This document shows positions 59,514 to 64,000 of a stretch of 64,000 bases of DNA, in pieces. Position 1 is the stretch's first letter. Every line of letters starts with the position of its first letter. The notes beneath the pieces are model-generated. The model searched no databases and was not told the DNA's origin. It was given only the letters and a program-made list of their open reading frames with translations. The stretch is from Stenotrophomonas bentonitica (lineage in GTDB: Bacteria; Pseudomonadota; Gammaproteobacteria; Xanthomonadales; Xanthomonadaceae), in the NCBI RefSeq assembly GCF_002887735.1, contig NZ_PKQP01000003.1:124001-188000 (forward strand). Direction: 5' to 3'. Made by a program: the position numbers and the translations under genes.

Positions 59514-60419
59514 TCAGGCGACCTGCTGGCGGTACCAGTGCTCGATCAGGCTGCGCGAGATCGAGATCGGCGGGGACAGGCGGATGCCTTCGCCGTCGTC
59601 CTCGACATCCCGGGCCAGGGCAGCGCCCACGTCCTGGGCGGTGAACCAGCGGGCATCTTCCAGCTCGCCGTTCACGGTCGGCACGTCGTCTTCGGCCGTG
59701 GCGGCGAAGCCGAGCATCAGCGCGCCGGGGAACGGCCATGGCTGGGTCCCCAGGTAGCGGCACTCGCGCACGCGCACCCGGCTTTCCTCGAACACCTCAC
59801 GGACCACGGTCTGCTCCAGCGATTCACCGGGCTCGACGAAGCCGGCCAGCACCGAATAGCGACGCGGGGCCCAGTTGGCCTGCCGGCCCAGCAGCAGCCG
59901 GCCCTGGTTTTCCACGGCCACGATCACGGCCGGATCCACCCGCGGGTAATGTTCGGTTGCGCACTGGCCGCAGCGTCCGACGAAGCCGCCACGGCTGAAG
60001 GTCACCGCGCCGCCACACACGCCGCAGAAACGGGTGCGCGACTGCCAGTAGGACATGCCGCGTGCGTAACAGAAGGCGGTGGAATCGGCGATGGACCAGG
60101 TCGCGGCGGACTGCCGCAGGTCGACCCGCTGCGGGGCCGTCACCGACAGGCCGGCGGCCTCCATCGAGAACCACGCCTGCTCGCCGCGCAGGCCGAGGAA
60201 GATCGCGGTACCCGGGCCACCGCCCAGCTCGGCGCCGGTCAGTGGCAGGGGCTGGCCGTCGTTGCCCGCCAGTGCGGTACCGTCCTGGTCGAGCACCAAT
60301 ACGCGCGCGTCCGGCCACAGCCGCAACAACGCATCGGCGTCATCGCGCAGGGTATCGGCGCGCTCCAACGGCTCGCTGACGAAGGCGAAACCGGAAAGCT
60401 GCGAAGAGAATTTGGACAT
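59514..60419 (-). CDS. nudC: NAD(+) diphosphatase / NAD-capped RNA decapping enzyme
   Basis: From ATG 60419 (MSKFSSQLSGFAFVSEPLERA) the protein has 301 residues; a TTG upstream at 60461 would add 14. The zinc ribbon is seen as CGVCGG and CGQC (about residues 130 and 150), then EHYPRVDPAVIV. The Nudix box runs from GFVEPGESLE to REVFEES (about residues 187-209). NudC hydrolyses NAD(H) and removes the NAD cap of RNA. It lies between erpA and ampE on the minus strand. Confidence 0.95.
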   Translation of the reverse strand: MSKFSSQLSGFAFVSEPLERADTLRDDADALLRLWPDARVLVLDQDGTALAGNDGQPLPLTGAELGGGPGTAIFLGLRGEQAWFSMEAAGLSVTAPQRVDLRQSAATWSIADSTAFCYARGMSYWQSRTRFCGVCGGAVTFSRGGFVGRCGQCATEHYPRVDPAVIVAVENQGRLLLGRQANWAPRRYSVLAGFVEPGESLEQTVVREVFEESRVRVRECRYLGTQPWPFPGALMLGFAATAEDDVPTVNGELEDARWFTAQDVGAALARDVEDDGEGIRLSPPISISRSLIEHWYRQQVA

Positions 60420-60488
60420 CGCAAGAGCCTGCCCACATTCGGCGGGACTGGCAAGCGGCAACCGACCCTCAGGCCGGTTGCGCGCGCA

Positions 60489-60878
60489 TCACATGCTGAA
60501 ACTGCTGCCGCAGCCGCAGGTGGTCTTCGCGTTCGGATTGCGGATCACGAACTGCGCGCCGGTCAGGCTCTCGGTGTAATCCACCTCGGCGCCCATCAGG
60601 TACTGCAGGCTCAGCGGATCCACCAGCAGGGTGACGCCGGCGGTATCCACCGCCAGATCGTCCTCGGCCCGGTTCTCATCGAACTCGAACCCGTACTGGA
60701 AGCCGGAACAGCCACCGCCTTCGATGTAGACGCGCAGGGCGAGGGCAGCGTTGCCCTCATCCTGGATCAGCTCCTTGACCTTGGCCGCAGCGGCCTCGGT
60801 GAAGTTCAGCGGACGGTCCAGGGACTGGTAGTTCGGCGCGGCGGCGGGTGCGCCGGGCAGGGAAACAAGCGTGCTCAT
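60489..60878 (-). CDS. erpA: Iron-sulfur cluster insertion protein ErpA
   Basis: An A-type Fe-S carrier of 129 residues from ATG 60878 (MSTLVSLPG). The three cluster ligands are visible: [11 protein letters not shown] (about residue 62) and [12 protein letters not shown] at the C-terminus. ErpA matures isoprenoid and respiratory Fe-S enzymes. It follows the bactofilin gene by 54 bases on the same strand. Confidence 0.95.
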   Translation of the reverse strand: MSTLVSLPGAPAAAPNYQSLDRPLNFTEAAAAKVKELIQDEGNAALALRVYIEGGGCSGFQYGFEFDENRAEDDLAVDTAGVTLLVDPLSLQYLMGAEVDYTESLTGAQFVIRNPNAKTTCGCGSSFSM

Positions 60879-60932
60879 GCCCCCAGCATGGGGCTGCATG
60901 AGCACGGTTTCAAGGTGTGGCGCCGGCGCGAT

Positions 60933-61394
60933 TCAGGCCATCGCCTCGGCCAGCTTCCTGCGGGCGGCGGTGTCCTTGCCCTTGCCCTCGTCCGCATCCC
61001 CGGACGGCGGCGGCAGGGCCATCTGCGCCGAGGTGTGGATCAGGCGGCCGGTCAGCTGGGCACCGGCGTGCATTTCCACCACCTGGTAGTGGATGTTGCC
61101 GGTGACCCGGGCGCTGGGGGTCAGTTCGACCCGCTCGGTGGCATGTACATCCCCATCCAGGCGGCCGCTGATGACCACCACCTGGGCGCGGATCTCGCCC
61201 TCGATGGCGCCGTGCTCGGCCACCGTCAGGGTGGCGTTGCTGGCGCCGTCCTGGGCAATCACCTTGCCCAGGATGGTGCCTTCCACATACAGGCCACCGC
61301 TGAATTCCACGTCCCCGCGGATCACCACCTGCGCGCCGATCAGCGCGTCCACGACCAGATGTCCGTCGCGGTTGGACTTGTTGCTGCCAAACAT
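60933..61394 (-). CDS. Bactofilin
   Basis: A 153-residue bactofilin (DUF583) starting MFGSNKSNRDGHLVVDALIG with AGGGGAG upstream. The central region consists of beta-helix repeats (IRGDVEFSGGLYVEGTILG, TLTVAEHGAIEGEIRAQVVV, ISGRLDGDVHATERVEL) that polymerise into filaments without nucleotide. N- and C-terminal tails are polar and disordered. Bactofilins organise cell shape, stalk or peptidoglycan enzymes. Four bases separate it from the upstream DUF6776-like gene, so the two are likely expressed together. Confidence 0.93.
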   Translation of the reverse strand: MFGSNKSNRDGHLVVDALIGAQVVIRGDVEFSGGLYVEGTILGKVIAQDGASNATLTVAEHGAIEGEIRAQVVVISGRLDGDVHATERVELTPSARVTGNIHYQVVEMHAGAQLTGRLIHTSAQMALPPPSGDADEGKGKDTAARRKLAEAMA

Positions 61395-61398
61395 GGGC

Positions 61399-62148
61399 TT
61401 ACTCCCCTTCTTTTGCCGATGCCGCCGGTGCCCCGGCCTGTTTCCAATCGAATACCTGGGTGGCGCCCCCCGCGCCCGATCCCAGCGTGACCCGCACACG
61501 TTGCGGGGTGAAGCCTTGGGGCAGCATCACGCTGCCGGTGAGCTGCTGGAAGTACCGGAAGGAATAGTCCTGGCCCGGTACCTTGGTGCGCTGGTGCAGC
61601 TCGTCCCAGCTGACCGAGGTCAGCTTGCCGTCCTTGACGCCTTCCACGGTGAAGCGCATCTGCCCCTGGCTGATCGCCCCCCGGTTCAGGTTCTGGGTCA
61701 GCACCACGGCGTATTGCCAGGTGCCGCCGGTTTCCGGCGAAAACTCCACCGAATGGGTGTTCAGGCCCTTGCGCTGGCTGGTCGCCCCGACCAGGCGCTC
61801 GTAGAAGGCCACGTCGGCGCGCAGGCCGGCGATCTCTTCATCGCGCTCACCCAGCGAGGCCTGGACCTCGGTATTGGCAGCACGGCTGATGCGGTCGGAG
61901 GCCTGCAGGGTAGCCTGGCGCTGCTGCAGTTCGATGAGCTGCTGCTGGAGGCGCTCGTTGCGGGTCTCGGCGGCCTTGAGCTGGGTGCCGACGTCGCCGC
62001 CGGGTGAGCCCAGCCAGGCGCCGAGCAGCGCGGCCAGGATCAGCGACAGCAGCCAGGCACCGCCCAGCACCAGCAGGCGCTTGCGGTCCTGCACGGGCGG
62101 CGTGCCCGGCCGACGGATCTGGATGCGGGAAGGTGTGGGCTTATTCAT
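61399..62148 (-). CDS. Single-pass membrane protein with periplasmic domain (DUF6776-like)
   Basis: The 249-residue protein (ATG 62148) has a cytoplasmic basic N-terminus (SRIQIRRPGTPPVQDRKR), a transmembrane helix at about residues 25-45, a coiled coil at about 55-110 (AAETRNERLQQQLIELQQRQ) and a beta-rich domain (WQYAVVLTQNLNRGAISQGQ, MRFTVEGVKDGKL). Directly upstream of bactofilin, such genes commonly accompany it in this order of bacteria; a role in anchoring or localising the bactofilin is an inference. Divergent from the DUF4126 gene across 181 bases. Confidence 0.8.
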   Translation of the reverse strand: MNKPTPSRIQIRRPGTPPVQDRKRLLVLGGAWLLSLILAALLGAWLGSPGGDVGTQLKAAETRNERLQQQLIELQQRQATLQASDRISRAANTEVQASLGERDEEIAGLRADVAFYERLVGATSQRKGLNTHSVEFSPETGGTWQYAVVLTQNLNRGAISQGQMRFTVEGVKDGKLTSVSWDELHQRTKVPGQDYSFRYFQQLTGSVMLPQGFTPQRVRVTLGSGAGGATQVFDWKQAGAPAASAKEGE

Positions 62149-62329
62149 GGCAGTCCTGGGCGACCGCGCCTGCCGGCGCTGTCGCAACGGCCCCTGTCTG
62201 GAACGACGGGCTAGTGTAAGTCAGGGAAAAGGCCTTGTCCGCGCAGGCTCGGGATCCGGGCAGTAGCGTTCATGGACGTCATCCACGATAGTGTGCGCCT
62301 GTGCACATTCTGCCACCGGAGCGCGTGCC

Positions 62330-62956
62330 ATGACCGAAGCCCACCTGTTCGTGATCGGCATCCTGCTGGCCTGGCTGGCCGGTATCCGCGTGTACCTGAC
62401 CGTGTTCGGCGTGGGGCTGGCCGGCCTGCTCGGCTGGGTCGACCTGCCGCCCGCGCTGCAGGCCACCGAATCGTGGTGGGTGCTGGGCACCTCGGCCGCG
62501 CTGGCCATCGCCGAGTTCTTCGCCGACAAGATCCCCGGGGTCGATTCAGTCTGGGACCTGATCCAGACCCTCGCCCGGGTACCGGCGGGTGCGTTCCTGG
62601 CCGCGGCCACGCTCTCGCCCAGCGGTGAACTCAGCGGTACCGCCCTGGTGGCCGGGGCCGGCGTGGCGCTGGCCAGCCACGGGCTGAAGTCCGGCACCCG
62701 TGCCCTGCTCAACACCTCGCCCGAACCGGCCAGCAACTGGGTCGCCTCGGCGGCCGAAGACACCGTGGTGGTCGGCGGGCTGGCGCTCGCACTGGCGCAC
62801 CCGTGGCTGGCGCTGATCCTGGTGGTGGCGTGCAGCCTGATCGGCGCGTTGATCGTGTGGATGATCTGGCGGACGCTGTGGAAGGGGATGCGCTGGCTGA
62901 TGCGCCAGGCCGACAGTGGGCAGACGCAGGTGAAACCGGGCACCCTGCCCCGGTAA
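62330..62956 (+). CDS. DUF4126 membrane protein
   Basis: The 208-residue protein starts MTEAHLFVIGILLAWLAGIR (ATG 62330); a frame open to 62291 is not needed. It has about five hydrophobic helices and the DUF4126 core LGTSAALAIAEFFADKIPGV followed by DSVWDLIQTLARVPAGAFL and SHGLKSGTRALLNTSPEP. Function unknown. It stands alone, divergent from the DUF6776-bactofilin genes and 57 bases before the receiver gene. Confidence 0.88.
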   Translation: MTEAHLFVIGILLAWLAGIRVYLTVFGVGLAGLLGWVDLPPALQATESWWVLGTSAALAIAEFFADKIPGVDSVWDLIQTLARVPAGAFLAAATLSPSGELSGTALVAGAGVALASHGLKSGTRALLNTSPEPASNWVASAAEDTVVVGGLALALAHPWLALILVVACSLIGALIVWMIWRTLWKGMRWLMRQADSGQTQVKPGTLPR

Positions 62957-63013
62957 GGCGCGCCCTGCCTCCGGGCGTTCATCGCATAATTGCGGCGCAG
63001 ACTGGGAGTACGG

Positions 63014-64000
63014 ATGGCCGTTCACGACAACGTTGTTGCACCCGCCCGCGCCGTGCGCGCTGAAACGCCGCCGGCCGAGCACTGGCAGCGCTGGCAACGC
63101 CAGGCCACGCCCGCCGCGTTGCCGCACAGCAATGTCGTCGCGCTCAATCCCGTGCCGGCCAGCCCGCCGCCGTTGCTGCCGCCAATGACCACCGATGCCA
63201 GCGACCTGGTGCCGCCAGGCATCGATTCGCCGTACCGCGTCCTGATCGTCGAAGACGACCGCTCGCAGGCGCTGTTCGCACAGAGCGTGCTGCACGGCGC
63301 CGGCATGCAGGCGCTGGTGCACGGCGATGCCGAAGGCGTGCAGCAGGCCATCGCCGAGCATCGCCCCGACCTGATCCTGATGGACCTGCACCTGCCCGGC
63401 CTGGACGGCATGCGCCTGACCGCGTTGATCCGCCAGCAGCCTGGCCAGCAGCTGCTGCCGATCGTGTTCCTCAGTGGCGACCCGGATCCGGAGCGCCAGT
63501 TCGAGGTACTCGACAGCGGTGCCGATGATTTCCTCAGCAAGCCGATCCGCCCGCGCCACCTGATCGCGGCCGTCTCCAACCGGATCCGCCGCGCCCGTGC
63601 GCAGGCCGCCTCGCAGGCGGGCAACGCGGGTGCGCCGGCGATGAACAATCCCGAGACCGGCCTGCCCACCCGCCATCACGTGATGCAGGAGCTGGGCACC
63701 TCGCTCGCGCACCGCGATCGCGGCGGCCTGTTCTTCATCGAGATCGCCAGTGCGCTCGGCCTGCGCGAACGCTATGGCTATGCCGCCTTCGAACGGCTGA
63801 TGACCCAGGCCGGCCAACGCCTGGCCGATGCCGCGCAACCGCACCTGCTGGCGCGCTTGAACGACAACAGCTTCCTGGTCCTGGCCCGCGATGCCGACGA
63901 GGACACGCTGGATACGATGGCGCACGCGCTACGCGAACAGTTGTCCACGCGCGCGTTCGTGATCCGCGATGACGAATCGGTGCACCTGCGCGGCGTGGTC
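63014..64000 (+). CDS. Receiver plus degenerate GGDEF protein, cut by the window edge
   Basis: At least 329 residues are present from ATG 63014 (GGGAG upstream); no stop occurs before the end. A Pro/Ala-rich N-terminus of about 70 residues precedes a receiver domain (about 73-192) with VEDD, the acceptor Asp in LILMDLHLPG and Lys in FLSKPIRPRHL. A second domain begins NPETGLPTRHHVMQELG, the usual GGDEF entry, but the active-site loop reads LARLNDNSFLVLA, so it cannot be an active cyclase. Such proteins often continue into an EAL domain; whether this one does cannot be seen. Confidence 0.88.
   Translation, partial: MAVHDNVVAPARAVRAETPPAEHWQRWQRQATPAALPHSNVVALNPVPASPPPLLPPMTTDASDLVPPGIDSPYRVLIVEDDRSQALFAQSVLHGAGMQALVHGDAEGVQQAIAEHRPDLILMDLHLPGLDGMRLTALIRQQPGQQLLPIVFLSGDPDPERQFEVLDSGADDFLSKPIRPRHLIAAVSNRIRRARAQAASQAGNAGAPAMNNPETGLPTRHHVMQELGTSLAHRDRGGLFFIEIASALGLRERYGYAAFERLMTQAGQRLADAAQPHLLARLNDNSFLVLARDADEDTLDTMAHALREQLSTRAFVIRDDESVHLRGVV

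Overview
The window is about 64 kb of GC-rich (roughly two thirds GC), gene-dense gammaproteobacterial chromosome. The protein set points to the Lysobacteraceae (Xanthomonadaceae), most probably Stenotrophomonas or a close relative. The main evidence is a monomeric isocitrate dehydrogenase with AceK, a Xanthomonas/Caulobacter-type TonB receptor, a Rho factor with a long disordered N-terminal insert, an MdtABC-like pump with two RND permeases (the SmeIJK layout), and many short palindromes headed by GTAG that match the Stenotrophomonas GTAG/REP class. Most of the window is core genome. Accessory-looking parts are a toxin-antitoxin pair, a carbohydrate-uptake locus and the palindrome clusters. 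No rRNA, tRNA, prophage, IS or CRISPR array was seen.

Layout. 1-3.3 kb: end of a receiver-domain protein, then aroQ, an LprI-like protein, accB and accC, closed by a strong terminator. 3.4-4.8 kb: two small membrane-anchored unknowns on the minus strand. 4.9-11.3 kb: prmA, a DUF3426 protein, fis, purH, a lipoprotein and purD. 11.3-12.1 kb: a HigBA/RelE-type toxin-antitoxin module on the minus strand. 12.2-16.7 kb (minus): ftsE, ftsX, a double-receiver regulator, ung and rpoH. 16.8-21.4 kb: rhlB, divergent from trxA and rho.

21.5-31.3 kb is a carbohydrate locus: a secreted GH3 glucosidase, a LacI-family repressor, a FucP-type sugar permease, a large TonB receptor and a cupin-like protein. Three intergenic places upstream of GH3, permease and receptor carry the same dyad (TGACAGCGCTGTCA or close variants). 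The genes therefore look like one regulon for taking up and hydrolysing a beta-glucoside or beta-glucan; the substrate is inferred. 31.5-39.2 kb: a Cache-GGDEF diguanylate cyclase, an orphan TonB-C-like periplasmic protein, aceK, a paralogue of the 3.8 kb unknown, and icd. 39.4-42.8 kb (minus): a lipoprotein, a LysM protein, queF and a secreted M20 amidohydrolase.

43.0-57.5 kb (plus): periplasmic adaptor plus two RND permeases, a siderophore-type TonB receptor, a FUSC/YccS-like membrane protein and an LplT-PlsC fusion. 57.7-64 kb: a CD225/DUF2752 pair; then a minus-strand row of a DUF6776-type protein, bactofilin, erpA, nudC and ampE; then a DUF4126 protein and the start of a receiver plus degenerate-GGDEF protein cut by the window edge.

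The observations I would follow first are the shared LacI-type operator set; four genes whose TAG stop codon is the TAG of a GTAG palindrome; the perfect 10-bp dyad on a sigma-E-like promoter directly in front of rpoH; the prion-like insert in Rho; and AceK beside a monomeric, not dimeric, isocitrate dehydrogenase. I found no clearly new defence or biosynthetic system.
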